Counted from the first letter of the stretch, positions 17,577 to 27,326 are shown. The stretch is DNA of 64,000 nucleotides from G965212025 sp965212025 (GCA_965212025.1 OZ243039.1:1240001-1304000); one strand, 5' to 3'. The notes: generated by a model from the sequence alone, not told the origin. Translations and numbers: made by a program.

Positions 17577-17730
17577 CAGAAAGTTTGGTTAGCAATGAAC
17601 ATTGGGGAGCTCGTCAATTCTGTTGGAGCCACGCTTCGAAGATTTCCGGAGAAACAATTTCTTGCGACAGTCATTTATTTTGGAATGAGGGTCTGTCCGT
17701 TTACTGAATCAGGCTTTCGTCTGACTCTTT

Positions 17731-17736
17731 TATAAT
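17731..17736 (+). promoter_or_regulatory. Candidate -10 element for pfp, very short leader
   Basis: Perfect TATAAT whose last base is 12 bp before the pfp ATG at 17749. Transcription would start only about six bases before the ATG, and no Shine-Dalgarno is visible. No good -35 is seen at 17 bp. Confidence 0.5.
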
Positions 17737-17748
17737 ACTATAGCTGGT

Positions 17749-18999
17749 ATGCCGAAACGCAACCTTTTGTACGCCCAGTCCGGTGGGGTGACTGCGGTCA
17801 TCAACACGACTGCCGCTGGCGTAATTGAGACGGCGCGGCGCTCGGAGGGACGGGTTGGAAAAGTGCTGGCGGGGATGAACGGCATCAGTGGCGTCCTTCG
17901 TGAAGACCTGGTAGACACAGGTTTCGAATCCAGTGAGGCAATCACTGCCTTGAAAAACACGCCATCAGGGGCTTTCGGCTCCTGCCGTTACCGCTTGCCA
18001 GATCCCGCCGAAGACCTGTCTGTCTACCAGAGACTGGACGCCGTGTTTCGGGCGCACGATATTGGCTACTTTCTGTATAACGGCGGTGGAGACTCGCAAG
18101 ACACCACTCTGAAAATTTCCAGAACCTGTCGTGACCTAGGTCACCCCGTTGTTTGTGTGGGCATCCCAAAGACCATCGACAATGACCTTGCGTGTACAGA
18201 CAACTGTCCGGGGTTCGGCTCAGCCGCAAAATATGTGGCGATTTCCACGCTGGAAGCGAGTTTGGACGTGGCATCCATGTGTAACACTTCAACCAAGGTA
18301 TTCCTGCTGGAAGTGATGGGTCGCCATGCTGGCTGGATTGCCGCTGCCGCCAGCCTTTGCAGCACATCTCCTGAAGAGCCTCCGCACATCATCTTGCTTC
18401 CCGAAGTGCCGTTTTCCGAAAAACACTTTTTAGGCTTGGTGGAAGATTGCGTGAAGAGGCTTGGTTACTGTGTGATCGTGGCTTCCGAAGGTGTGAAAGA
18501 CCATTCTGGAGGCTTACTTTCCCGATCCGCATCGCGTGATGCTTTCGGACATGCTCAGCTGGGGGGCGTGGCTCCGTTACTTGCCGACCAAATCCAGAAA
18601 GAACTTGGCCACAAATGCCATTGGGCCGTGTCGGATTATTTGCAACGTTCGGCGCGACATATCGCCTCGCAAGTGGATTTTGAGCAGGCCTACGCGGTGG
18701 GCGAGCACGCGGTAAGAGTCGCATTGAATGGTGAGAATGGGGTGATGGTGTCCATAGAAAGGAAAAGCGATGCTCCCTATCGGTGGCAACTTGGCACGGT
18801 TCCCCTGTCTGAAGTCGCGAATCGGGAGCGAAAAATACCGCCATCTTTTATTGCTGAAAACGGGATGCACGTCACTCCCGCCTGCCGGACTTATTTGCAG
18901 CCTTTGATTGCCGGGGAGGCGTATCCCGTGTACTCCAACGGCTTACCCGAATACATCAGGCTGAAAAACGTGCGTGTGGAAAAGCAACTGCAGCCATGA
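17749..18999 (+). CDS. pfp: Pyrophosphate-dependent 6-phosphofructokinase
   Basis: 416-residue phosphofructokinase that uses PPi rather than ATP, making the fructose-6-phosphate step reversible. GGGDS at residues 112-116 replaces the GGDGS of ATP enzymes, and PKTIDNDL at 140-147 has the Lys that selects PPi. MGRHAGWIAA near 188 contacts the sugar phosphate. PPi-PFKs are common in methanotrophs and some chemolithoautotrophs. The promoter sequence suggests a near-leaderless mRNA. Confidence 0.92.
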   Translation: MPKRNLLYAQSGGVTAVINTTAAGVIETARRSEGRVGKVLAGMNGISGVLREDLVDTGFESSEAITALKNTPSGAFGSCRYRLPDPAEDLSVYQRLDAVFRAHDIGYFLYNGGGDSQDTTLKISRTCRDLGHPVVCVGIPKTIDNDLACTDNCPGFGSAAKYVAISTLEASLDVASMCNTSTKVFLLEVMGRHAGWIAAAASLCSTSPEEPPHIILLPEVPFSEKHFLGLVEDCVKRLGYCVIVASEGVKDHSGGLLSRSASRDAFGHAQLGGVAPLLADQIQKELGHKCHWAVSDYLQRSARHIASQVDFEQAYAVGEHAVRVALNGENGVMVSIERKSDAPYRWQLGTVPLSEVANRERKIPPSFIAENGMHVTPACRTYLQPLIAGEAYPVYSNGLPEYIRLKNVRVEKQLQP

Positions 19000-19058
19000 G
19001 CGATTGGCGGTGGTGTGTGGTCAGGGTGTGAGGTGTGGGCAATCTGTCCGGAGCTTGC

Positions 19059-19472
19059 TCAGGACAGGGTGCTGACAGTGACCGTTCTTCTGTGGGATGC
19101 CTTTCGGTGTTCCCAAAGGAAAACGCCCTGCCAGGTGCCAAGCTGTAATTTTCCACGGCGAAAAGGGATTGACAGTGAGGTCTGCGTCAATGCAGAACGG
19201 ATATGTGCAGACATATCGTCTGGGCCCTCGGCAACATGTTGAAAAAGCGCGTCTCCGTCAGGGACGAGGCGCGCAAAGAAACGTTCGAGGTCACCAAGCA
19301 CATCTTGGTCGGCGTTCTCTGTGATGAGCAGGGAAGCGCTGGTGTGGTGGATGAACAGGTGGCACAGGCCGCTGCTTTCATTCGGGAGGCAATTTTCGAC
19401 CGCAGCGCTGATTTCATACAGGCCGCGACCGTTGGTGTGCAGTTGGACGGTTTTACTGATTACGTCTGGCAT
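19059..19472 (-). CDS. YjbQ-family protein (UPF0047; secondary thiamine-phosphate synthase-like)
   Basis: 137 residues, the usual family length. The signature HTSASLLITENAD near residue 43 and C-terminal GTWQGVFLWEHR near 112 are diagnostic, with HHTSA and the following Glu/His forming the metal-site region. The E. coli homologue can make thiamine phosphate weakly; its physiological role is unsettled. It faces both pfp and ispG on the opposite strand. Confidence 0.9.
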   Translation of the reverse strand: MPDVISKTVQLHTNGRGLYEISAAVENCLPNESSGLCHLFIHHTSASLLITENADQDVLGDLERFFARLVPDGDALFQHVAEGPDDMSAHIRSALTQTSLSIPFRRGKLQLGTWQGVFLWEHRKASHRRTVTVSTLS

Positions 19473-19521
19473 GGCTCATGATTTGTGTGGCAATGGTTTT
19501 GTGTGCAACACGCGCTCATTA

Positions 19522-19620
19522 TAGTTTTGGCGCCGTGATTTTCGACCAGAGCGAAACCCGCGGCTGATGCCGCATGGACGAACCTGTACAAAACATTAAA
19601 TTGCGCCGTCCCTGCTGGGT
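19522..19620 (+). repeat. Upstream degenerate copy of the ispG promoter/start region
   Basis: About 99 bp that match 19829-19928 at a fixed offset of 307 bp with only scattered mismatches up to 19613. It includes the -10-like region, the 5' leader and the first codons of ispG. In this copy the ATG at 19574 opens a 19-codon frame: the first 13 codons match ispG with one substitution, then a frame change leads to TAG at 19631-19633. Confidence 0.85.
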
Positions 19621-19826
19621 GTCAGCTCTGTAGCACTCAAATCGTTGTTTCGTTTTCCTTGTTCCTGCTGGTATCCGTTCCTGGTGTGATTCATGGCGTG
19701 GTTGGGGGTGTGGTGGTGGCTGAAAGTTTTGCACACTCAAGTCCTGTACTGCTGAGGGTCAGGCAGGGTCTTTCAGTCGCACAAAGTGTTGTCATCTGTT
19801 TTCTGCTTTCAGGTGGTTCGTTACCC

Positions 19827-19832
19827 TATAAT
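19827..19832 (+). promoter_or_regulatory. Candidate -10 element of ispG
   Basis: TATAAT at 19827-19832, about 49 bp upstream of the ispG ATG. The corresponding place in the upstream copy reads TTATAG. A matching -35 is weak. Confidence 0.4.
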
Positions 19833-19928
19833 TTTAGTGCCGTGATTTTCGACCAGAGCGAAACCTGCGGCTGATGCCGCATGGACGAATCCGTACAAAA
19901 CATCAAATTACGCCGTCCCTCGCTGGGG
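19829..19928 (+). repeat. Downstream (functional) copy of the duplicated ispG 5' segment
   Basis: Partner of 19522-19620. It spans the leader and codons 1-16 of ispG, so the intact gene uses this copy. Confidence 0.85.
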
Positions 19929-21125
19929 GTAAAGGTGGGAAACGTCACGATAGGTGGTGTTGCTCCTGTGGTCGTGCAGTCCATGACCGATACGGACACC
20001 GCAGACGTTGAGCGGACTGTTCGGCAGGTCGTGGAACTCTCCCGTGCGGGTTCGGAGTTGGTGCGCTTGACCGTCAACACGGATGCCGCGGCGCGAGCTG
20101 TGCCAAAAATTCGTGAGCGATTGCTGAAAAGCGATGCAGATGTGCCACTGATTGGCGACTTTCATTTCAATGGCCATCGCTTGCTGGAACGCAATCGGGA
20201 TTGTGCTGAGGCACTTGCCAAATGGCGCATCAACCCTGGAAACTTGGGTCGCAAAAGTCGTCATGACGCGCACTTTTCTCGAATTATTGAGCTTGCCTGC
20301 GAGTTTGACAAACCCATCCGTATCGGTGTGAACTGGGGCAGCCTGGATGCGGAACTGTTGGCGAAAAAGCTGGATGAAAACGCCGCCCGGAAAATGCCGC
20401 AGAGCCTGCGGATGGTGACTTGCACGACGGTGATTGAATCGGCGTTGACCAGTGCCGCTTATGTCAGAAAGCTGGGGCTGCCTGCGGATCACATCGTGCT
20501 TTCCTGCAAAACCAGCAATGTACAGGATTTGCAGGACGTGTATCGCCGCCTGGCGGCAGCCTGCAACTATCCTTTGCATCTGGGTCTGACTGAGGCAGGC
20601 GTGGGTCTGCGATCCATAGTGGCCACCACAGCGGCACTCGCGCCACTTTTGTGTGCGGGCATCGGTGACACCATACGGGCCTCATTGACCCCGGAACCTG
20701 GCGGCAGGAGGTCTCGGGAAGTGGAGGTTGCGCAAGAAATACTGCAAAGCCTGGAGCTGAGAGCGTTCGCTCCCACGGTTATCGCGTGCCCCGGGTGTGG
20801 GCGAACGACCAGTGAAAGTTTTCGCAGGCTGGCCGTGGATGTGCGCGACTATATCGATCAAAAGATGCCGGTCTGGCGCGCAAGTCGTCCGGGAGTGGAA
20901 GAACTGACAGTTGCTGTCATGGGATGTGTGGTCAACGGTCCGGGAGAAAGCAAACATGCCGATATTGGCATCAGCTTGCCAGGAACGGGGGAGAGTCCAT
21001 CCGCCCAAGTCTTTGAGGACGGTGTCAGAACTACTGTTCTGGAGGGGAACAATATCAGTGATGACTTCAAAGCCTTGATCGAAAATTATGTTTCCAGCCG
21101 TTACCGGAACGTTGCTTCCAGCTGA
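19881..21125 (+). CDS. ispG: 4-hydroxy-3-methylbut-2-enyl diphosphate synthase
   Basis: 414-residue iron-sulfur enzyme of the MEP isoprenoid pathway that converts MEcPP to HMBPP. N-terminal TIM barrel (PVVVQSMTDTDTADVE near residue 30; GDFHFNGH near 92; NPGNLG near 115) and C-terminal reductase-like part. The [4Fe-4S] ligands are the two Cys of CPGCGRT near 303 and the Cys of MGCVVNGPGE near 348. The length fits the two-domain bacterial type. Its 5' end is duplicated upstream. dxr of the same pathway lies at the right edge of the window. Confidence 0.96.
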   Translation: MDESVQNIKLRRPSLGVKVGNVTIGGVAPVVVQSMTDTDTADVERTVRQVVELSRAGSELVRLTVNTDAAARAVPKIRERLLKSDADVPLIGDFHFNGHRLLERNRDCAEALAKWRINPGNLGRKSRHDAHFSRIIELACEFDKPIRIGVNWGSLDAELLAKKLDENAARKMPQSLRMVTCTTVIESALTSAAYVRKLGLPADHIVLSCKTSNVQDLQDVYRRLAAACNYPLHLGLTEAGVGLRSIVATTAALAPLLCAGIGDTIRASLTPEPGGRRSREVEVAQEILQSLELRAFAPTVIACPGCGRTTSESFRRLAVDVRDYIDQKMPVWRASRPGVEELTVAVMGCVVNGPGESKHADIGISLPGTGESPSAQVFEDGVRTTVLEGNNISDDFKALIENYVSSRYRNVASS

Positions 21126-21213
21126 CATGGGTATTGAAAAAGCACTGCAGGCGAGTGGCTCTGGCTCTTAAAACGTTTGTGGCAAGTCGCGTCTTGGAGC
21201 GGCAGGCACTGGT

Positions 21214-21219
21214 TATAAT
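21214..21219 (+). promoter_or_regulatory. Candidate -10 element of tRNA-Leu
   Basis: Perfect TATAAT ending 10 bp before the mature tRNA 5' end. The -35 at the expected distance (GTCTTG) is weak. Confidence 0.5.
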
Positions 21220-21229
21220 GAGTGCTCAG

Positions 21230-21313
21230 GCGGAAGTGGCGGAAGTGGTAGACGCGCTGGCTTTAGGTGCCAGTGGGGGTTGCCCCGTGAGAGTTCGAGT
21301 CTCTCCTTTCGCA
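21230..21313 (+). tRNA. tRNA-Leu, anticodon TAG
   Basis: 84-nt class II tRNA. Acceptor stem GCGGAAG pairs with CTTTCGC, with discriminator A and no encoded CCA. The anticodon arm CTGGC-TTTAGGT-GCCAG gives anticodon TAG (reads CUA/CUN), followed by a long variable arm (GGGG/CCCC) and T arm GAGAG-TTCGAGT-CTCTC. It lies just upstream of tig. Confidence 0.97.
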
Positions 21314-21497
21314 TTGATTTCTTTTCGGGGGCAAGACCGACCAGCCACGCGGCTCGCAACCTTGGTTCTGAGCCTTCATCGAGCCGGCTGCCGTATAAAG
21401 ATGGCACTGTCACGAAGAGGTTGGCGAACTGATGTCGCATCAGTTCAAGCCGAAAGTATTTTGTTTTTTCCGGGTTTTGTCTTGAGGTGACAGAGAA

Positions 21498-22829
21498 GTG
21501 AAAGTTGAAATTAACGAGGTCGGCGAGCTACAACGGCGCTTGGTCTTTCGTTTGCCTTCCGGGGCGCTTAACAAAGCCATACAGGAGAAGCTCACGACTC
21601 TGGGGAACACCGTTCGTCTGGATGGTTTCCGCCCTGGAAAAGTTCCGAAAAGTCTTCTGGTTTCGCGCTATGCCAAGTCTGTGCGTACCGATATCGTCAG
21701 AGACATGGTGTCGGAATACCTTGCAGGAATCGTCAAAGAGATGCGTGTCCGACTTGCCGGTCACGTTGTATTGAATGGGATTCGCGAATTGGTGGACGAG
21801 GATCTGGAGGTGACCTGCACGGTTGAGATCATGTCTGAGTTTGAGCTGGCAAATCTGAATAGTGGTGTAATTCTCCGGTATCGGGTTCCGGACAACGATG
21901 AGAATCTGGTTCAGTTTGTCCAGCATCACATTGGGAACGGCTTGCTGGGAAAGGAAGAATCGGAAGAGCCGGTCAAGGACGGGGATTCTGTTCTGCTGAG
22001 CTTTGAAAACGCAGAAGACGTGGCACTTTTTTCATCAGATAAGGGCGGAAAATTGCTTCTGAGCTTGGCGGGTTTGCCCCAGGACGATTTGTTGCTCCAG
22101 ACATTGTTGGGTGTCTCCAAAGGGGAACAGTGCTCTGTCCATTGTGATTTTCCGGAGGATTTCCCGCATGAAAAGATGGCCGGCATCAAGCGATCTGTGC
22201 GCTGCACTGTGGAGCGCGTCTGGACAAAACTGCAGGAAAATCCGGGCAAAGAAGCGTTGCTTGATCAAATACGTGAGAAGCAAGACGCCCATGATTACGA
22301 AAGCAAAATACGTGGCCTGATGAAGAATTCCTTGGATGCTGGGGAACGAAGCTGTGCACACTGGCAGGTTGATGCCTTGCTACTTGAACGCCACCACTTT
22401 CCGGTTCCCGAGTGCCTGGTGACTTCTCAGACAGCGTACCTTGCTGAGGCAGTGAAGTCGTGGGAGCCGGTTCGTTTGCTGAGAACTTTTGTTGCCTACG
22501 GGGAGGATGCCTTGAAAAAAATAGCGACTCGCCAGATAAAGCTGAATGAGCTGCGAGCCAAGGTTTTGGCACTCACGAATTTCAAGTTTGACGAGGATCA
22601 CTTTTATCAGTCACTTGCGGGGTTGCCCGGGTATGAAAACATCAAAAAAAATCCACCTTCCGAAGAGACGATGGCAAGACTGAGAGAGGCGGAGCAGGTC
22701 AATCAGGCGGAGAGGGTCATGGTAAAATGGGCACTTGAGCGGGTCGACGTTCAGGACAGGGAAGTCAGCTATTCCGAATTTCTTGAACACTATGCAAAAT
22801 TGCGGCGTGCAGATCTGCTATTCAGTTGA
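21498..22829 (+). CDS. tig: Trigger factor (ribosome-associated chaperone, divergent)
   Basis: 443 residues with a GTG start. The ribosome-docking loop GFRPGKVPKSL near residue 38 matches the trigger-factor signature (GFRxGKxP). The PPIase (FKBP-like) region spans about 150-240 and is poorly conserved. A helical C-terminal region follows. Overall divergence is high for a gammaproteobacterial Tig, but length, motif and position directly before clpP-clpX-lon make the call firm. The stop overlaps the clpP start (TTGA). Confidence 0.93.
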   Translation: MKVEINEVGELQRRLVFRLPSGALNKAIQEKLTTLGNTVRLDGFRPGKVPKSLLVSRYAKSVRTDIVRDMVSEYLAGIVKEMRVRLAGHVVLNGIRELVDEDLEVTCTVEIMSEFELANLNSGVILRYRVPDNDENLVQFVQHHIGNGLLGKEESEEPVKDGDSVLLSFENAEDVALFSSDKGGKLLLSLAGLPQDDLLLQTLLGVSKGEQCSVHCDFPEDFPHEKMAGIKRSVRCTVERVWTKLQENPGKEALLDQIREKQDAHDYESKIRGLMKNSLDAGERSCAHWQVDALLLERHHFPVPECLVTSQTAYLAEAVKSWEPVRLLRTFVAYGEDALKKIATRQIKLNELRAKVLALTNFKFDEDHFYQSLAGLPGYENIKKNPPSEETMARLREAEQVNQAERVMVKWALERVDVQDREVSYSEFLEHYAKLRRADLLFS

Positions 22830-23422
22830 CGGTTATGAATCTGGTTCCTATTGTTGTTGAACAATCCCCGCGTGGCGAACGTGCCTACGATATTTTCTCC
22901 AGATTGCTCAAGGAGCGGGTCATTTTTATCATGGGTCCGATTACTGACGAAACCGCAAACCTGGTGGTTGCGCAGATGCTGTTCCTGGAGTCAGAAAACC
23001 AGAAAAAAGACATCAGTCTTTATATCAATTCCCCGGGTGGTGAAATCAGCGCCGGCATGGCGATTTACGACACGATGCAGTTCGTCAAGCCTGACGTGAG
23101 CACGTTGTGTATTGGGCAAGCGTCTAGCATGGGCGCGGTTCTGCTTGCCGGTGGCAGTAAAGGCAAACGTTATGCGTTAATGCACTCACGCATTATGATT
23201 CACCAGCCCTTGGGCGGCGTGAGTGGACAGGTCACGGAAATCGATATTCATGCACGCGAGTTGTTGCGTTTGCGACTCGTCGTGAATGGTATCTTGGCGA
23301 AACACTCCGGGAAAACTTTGAAAAAAATACAGTCAGATACCGAGCGGGATCGCTTCATGACGAGTCAGGAAGCGATTGACTATGGTTTGGTTGACACGCT
23401 TCTGAGCAAGAGAAGCAAGTAG
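22826..23422 (+). CDS. clpP: ATP-dependent Clp protease proteolytic subunit
   Basis: 198-residue serine peptidase forming the tetradecameric chamber used by ClpX. Catalytic Ser101 in ASSMGAVLLAGG, His126 in MIHQPLGG and an Asp in the SDTERDRFM block. The start is TTG 22826 (overlapping the tig stop) or ATG 22835. The hydrophobic IVV/SPRGERAYDIFSRLL N-terminus is normal. Confidence 0.97.
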   Translation: MTVMNLVPIVVEQSPRGERAYDIFSRLLKERVIFIMGPITDETANLVVAQMLFLESENQKKDISLYINSPGGEISAGMAIYDTMQFVKPDVSTLCIGQASSMGAVLLAGGSKGKRYALMHSRIMIHQPLGGVSGQVTEIDIHARELLRLRLVVNGILAKHSGKTLKKIQSDTERDRFMTSQEAIDYGLVDTLLSKRSK

Positions 23423-23497
23423 AAGGTGCGGGAGAAGTGAGCACTCTCGCTCTTTGTTTTGGGGCATTTCCCATGAAATTCTGTTTCCTGTTTACTG

Positions 23498-24787
23498 GTG
23501 GCACAAGCGATGGCGAAAGGTAAAAAACCGCAACTCAAAAAAGAAAAATTGAACTGTTCTTTTTGCAGCAAAGAGCAAAGTAACGTCAAGAATTTGATCG
23601 CTGGTGCCGATGCGTTCATTTGCGGGGAATGTGTGACGCTTTGCGCGGAGATTCTTTTCGAGTCCCGGAGTGAGAAAGGCCATACCAAAATCGACGACTT
23701 GCCGTCTCCCCGGGATGTCAAGGGATATCTGGATCGGCATGTTATTGGTCAGAATCAGGCAAAAAAAGTACTTTCTGTGTCAATCCACAATCACTACAAG
23801 CGGTTGCACGTAAAGCAGATGAATAAAAAAGAGAGCGTGAATATCGCCAAAAGCAATGTTCTGCTCATAGGTCCCACCGGGTGTGGAAAAACCCTTCTTG
23901 CCCAGACTTTGGCCAGATTTCTGCAAGTCCCTTTTACCATTGCCGATGCGACGACTCTGACTGAAGCCGGTTACGTTGGTGAAGATGTGGAGAACATTAT
24001 TCAACGACTGTTGAGCAGCTGCGACTACGATACAGAAATAGCAAAGAAGGGCATCGTCTACATAGATGAAATAGACAAGCTGTCGCGTAAATCCGAAAAC
24101 CCGTCTATTACCCGCGATGTCTCCGGTGAAGGTGTGCAACAAGCCTTGCTTAAGCTGATTGAAGGCACCGTCGCTTCAATCCCGCCGCAAGGGGGGCGCA
24201 AGCACCCGCAACAGGAATTTTTACAAGTGGACACCAGTGACATCCTGTTTATTTGCGGAGGTGCTTTTGACGGACTGGAAAAAGTCATCCAGGAGCGGAC
24301 TTCGTGCGGTGGCATTGGCTATGCTGCCGAGCTCAAAGACTCAAACGACAGGCGCTCTTTTACGCAAACCCTGAGGGATGTGCAGCCCAAGGATTTAATA
24401 AACTACGGGCTTATTCCGGAGTTTGTTGGCCGTTTGTCAGTGGACGTGGTGCTTGATGAACTCTCAGAGGACGATCTGGTGCGAGTTTTGACAGAGCCGG
24501 AAAGCTCTCTGGTCGAACAATACCGCTACTTGTTTTCCCTGGAGGGTGTAGAACTGGAATTTCAGCCAGACGCGCTTATTAAGATTGCCAAAAAGGCAAT
24601 TGAAATGGGAACCGGCGCACGTGGCTTGCGTTCCATATTGGAGCACCTGCTCCTGGACACCATGTTTGACTTGCCGTCATTCAAGCAAGCCAGGAAAGTC
24701 ATCGTTGACAAGCAAGTTGTGGCGGGTAAACGCCCGCCCTTGGTGGTATACGATGAGAATAAGAAAGTTGCTTCTGCTCTTGAGTAA
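23498..24787 (+). CDS. clpX: ATP-dependent Clp protease ATP-binding subunit ClpX
   Basis: 429-residue AAA+ unfoldase. N-terminal C4 zinc-binding domain (CSFCSKEQ, then CGECVTLC), Walker A GPTGCGKT near residue 124, Walker B IVYIDEIDKL near 187, GYVGEDVE pore-1 region and sensor 2 MGTGARGLRSI near 370. Starts at GTG 23498 or ATG 23510. Confidence 0.97.
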   Translation: MAQAMAKGKKPQLKKEKLNCSFCSKEQSNVKNLIAGADAFICGECVTLCAEILFESRSEKGHTKIDDLPSPRDVKGYLDRHVIGQNQAKKVLSVSIHNHYKRLHVKQMNKKESVNIAKSNVLLIGPTGCGKTLLAQTLARFLQVPFTIADATTLTEAGYVGEDVENIIQRLLSSCDYDTEIAKKGIVYIDEIDKLSRKSENPSITRDVSGEGVQQALLKLIEGTVASIPPQGGRKHPQQEFLQVDTSDILFICGGAFDGLEKVIQERTSCGGIGYAAELKDSNDRRSFTQTLRDVQPKDLINYGLIPEFVGRLSVDVVLDELSEDDLVRVLTEPESSLVEQYRYLFSLEGVELEFQPDALIKIAKKAIEMGTGARGLRSILEHLLLDTMFDLPSFKQARKVIVDKQVVAGKRPPLVVYDENKKVASALE

Positions 24788-24896
24788 TGGTGAAGTGCTT
24801 GCAACAAGGGCTTTTGGTGTTTTTATATTTTTTGTGTCCAGCCCGAAGCTTGTACTTGTGGCAGCTGGACGAACGCATTCATGATTAGAGGAACTT

Positions 24897-27326
24897 ATGT
24901 CAGCTGAGACTTTTGAAATTCCAGTGTTGCCCTTGCGGGATGTGGTGATTTTCCCGCACATGGTCATACCGCTTTTTGTTGGGCGGGAACGCTCTGTGAA
25001 GGCTTTGGATGTTGCCATGTCCACAGACAAGAAAATTTTGCTGGTGGCACAGAAAAAGGCGGAAGTGGATACACCCGGATCGGAAGATATTTACAAAGTT
25101 GGCACTATCTCCAGCGTGATGCAACTCATCAAGCTGCCGGATAACACGACGAAGGTTTTGGTTGAAGGGGGAGAAAGAGCCAAGGTTGAGAGCTACATGG
25201 AAGGGGAAAGCTATCTGTCCGCCAAGAGCCTCGTGATCGCAGCAGATCCGAGTGCTGCTGACGAAAAGCAAGAGAAACAGACTGAAGGGCTTGCCCGCAC
25301 ACTCCTGTCACGCTTTGCCCAATACGCGAAACTGAGAAAAAGAGGATTGCTTGATGTTTTGAGCTCTATGAGTGGAGTGGACAATGCGGAGCGGTTGGGC
25401 GACATGATTGCTACGCACCTCATGGTGAAAATTGAAGAGAAGCAAAAAGTACTGGAAACCCCGAAAGTTTACGACCGTCTGCGCTTCCTGTTGGGTTTGG
25501 TCGAAAGCGAAATAGGCGTGATTCAAATCGAGAAACGCATCCGCGGGCGCGTAAAGAAACAAATGGAGCAAAGCCAGAGGGAGTACTACCTGAGTGAGCA
25601 AATGAAGGCCATTCAAAAAGAACTTGGGGGAGCGAGCGACGTTTTCGATGAAGGCGCTGAATACAAAAAGAAAATAGAAAAGGTGGGAATGCCTGCGCCG
25701 GTCAAGGAAAAAGCTTTGTTGGAACTGACCCGCCTGGGCATGATGTCTGCCTTGTCCGCGGAAGCGACCGTTGTTCGGAATTATCTGGACTGGCTGGTAG
25801 GGGTTCCCTGGAAAAGTCGCTCGAAGCTGAAGATCAGCCTGGAACGAGCAGAAAAAATCCTGAACGACGACCATTTTGGTCTGGAGAAAGTCAAAGAACG
25901 CATCTTGGAATATTTGGCCGTGCAAACCCGGATCAAAAAAGTCAAAGGCTCAATACTGTGTCTGGTTGGACCACCTGGCGTAGGAAAGACCTCTCTGGGG
26001 CGTTCCATAGCGCGTGCGACGAGTAGAAAGTTTGTTCGCATGACGCTGGGTGGCGTTCGTGACGAGGCGGAAATTCGTGGCCACCGCAGAACCTACATAG
26101 GGGCCTTGCCTGGAAAGCTGATTCAGAATCTCGCCAAGGTCGGTGTGAATAATCCTTTGTTCTTACTGGATGAGCTTGACAAAATGTCAATGGATTTTCG
26201 TGGTGACCCGGCTTCCGCGCTTCTGGAAGTACTGGACCCCGAACAAAACCACACCTTTCAGGATCATTATCTGGAAGTTGATTTTGATTTGTCGAACGTC
26301 ATGTTTGTTTGTACGGCAAACAGCTTGAATATTCCCGTTCCTTTGCTGGACAGAATGGAAGTGATCAGGCTTTCCGGATACACCGAAGAAGAAAAAATGA
26401 ACATTGCCACCTCGTTCCTGGTTCCCAAGCAAACAAAAGACCACGGCTTGAAAGAAGGGGAATTGGAGTTCACAAATCCAGTGCTCAGGGACATTGTTCG
26501 CTACTACACACGCGAGGCAGGCGTACGGGGTCTTGAACGGGAAATTTCCAAAATCAGCCGCAAAGTCGTGAGAAAAATCCTGAGCAATCCCAACACGGAT
26601 GCTGTGCGGTTACGTCGGGCTTCCTTGTCCGAATTTCTTGGTGTGCGCCGCTTTCGTTTCGGGTTGGCTGACAGTGAAAACCGGGTTGGTCAAGTGACCG
26701 GCCTGGCATGGACAGAAACGGGGGGTGACTTGTTGACAGTTGAAGTGGCAGTGATTCCCGGAAAAGGCAAGCTGATACAAACCGGGCAGTTGGGTTCCGT
26801 GATGCAGGAGTCAGTGAAAGCAGCCATGACAGTGGTCAGGAGTCGTGCAGAAGGCCTCGGCATAGAAGCCGATTTTCAAGATAAAACTGATGTGCACGTA
26901 CACGTTCCGGAAGGGGCTATTCCGAAGGATGGCCCCAGTGCCGGAGTCACAGTTTGTACAGCACTGGTATCGGCGTTAACGGGTATTCCTGCCAATGCTG
27001 GGGTGGCAATGACTGGCGAGATTACTTTGCGCGGTGAAGTTTTGCCAATTGGGGGACTGAAAGAGAAACTTCTGGCTGCCTTGAGGGGTGGCGTCAAAAC
27101 CGTTTTGATTCCCAATGAGAACGATAAGGATTTGAAGGACATTCCCAAACAGATTCTTCGCAAATTAAACGTGATCAGTGTGCGCTGGTTTGAGGAAGTT
27201 CTGGATATTGCGCTTTTGAGGAATCCGTTGGTTGCCGTTCCAGAAAAGGAAATTGCTGAAGAACAGTTGAAAGTGGAAGCTAAAGGCGAGACAAGATCAG
27301 GATCAAAAGTTCCTTCAAGGCACTAG
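24897..27326 (+). CDS. lon: ATP-dependent protease Lon
   Basis: 809-residue AAA+ serine protease. N-terminal substrate domain beginning at LPVLPLRDVVIFPHMV-like sequence, Walker A GPPGVGKTS near residue 360, and protease domain with catalytic Ser in KDGPSAGVT near 682 and Lys in GGLKEKLLAA near 725. The last 44 codons, including the stop, form the first of eight tandem repeat units that continue for 1.4 kb downstream. The tail after about residue 775 is charged and not part of the conserved core. Confidence 0.97.
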   Translation: MSAETFEIPVLPLRDVVIFPHMVIPLFVGRERSVKALDVAMSTDKKILLVAQKKAEVDTPGSEDIYKVGTISSVMQLIKLPDNTTKVLVEGGERAKVESYMEGESYLSAKSLVIAADPSAADEKQEKQTEGLARTLLSRFAQYAKLRKRGLLDVLSSMSGVDNAERLGDMIATHLMVKIEEKQKVLETPKVYDRLRFLLGLVESEIGVIQIEKRIRGRVKKQMEQSQREYYLSEQMKAIQKELGGASDVFDEGAEYKKKIEKVGMPAPVKEKALLELTRLGMMSALSAEATVVRNYLDWLVGVPWKSRSKLKISLERAEKILNDDHFGLEKVKERILEYLAVQTRIKKVKGSILCLVGPPGVGKTSLGRSIARATSRKFVRMTLGGVRDEAEIRGHRRTYIGALPGKLIQNLAKVGVNNPLFLLDELDKMSMDFRGDPASALLEVLDPEQNHTFQDHYLEVDFDLSNVMFVCTANSLNIPVPLLDRMEVIRLSGYTEEEKMNIATSFLVPKQTKDHGLKEGELEFTNPVLRDIVRYYTREAGVRGLEREISKISRKVVRKILSNPNTDAVRLRRASLSEFLGVRRFRFGLADSENRVGQVTGLAWTETGGDLLTVEVAVIPGKGKLIQTGQLGSVMQESVKAAMTVVRSRAEGLGIEADFQDKTDVHVHVPEGAIPKDGPSAGVTVCTALVSALTGIPANAGVAMTGEITLRGEVLPIGGLKEKLLAALRGGVKTVLIPNENDKDLKDIPKQILRKLNVISVRWFEEVLDIALLRNPLVAVPEKEIAEEQLKVEAKGETRSGSKVPSRH

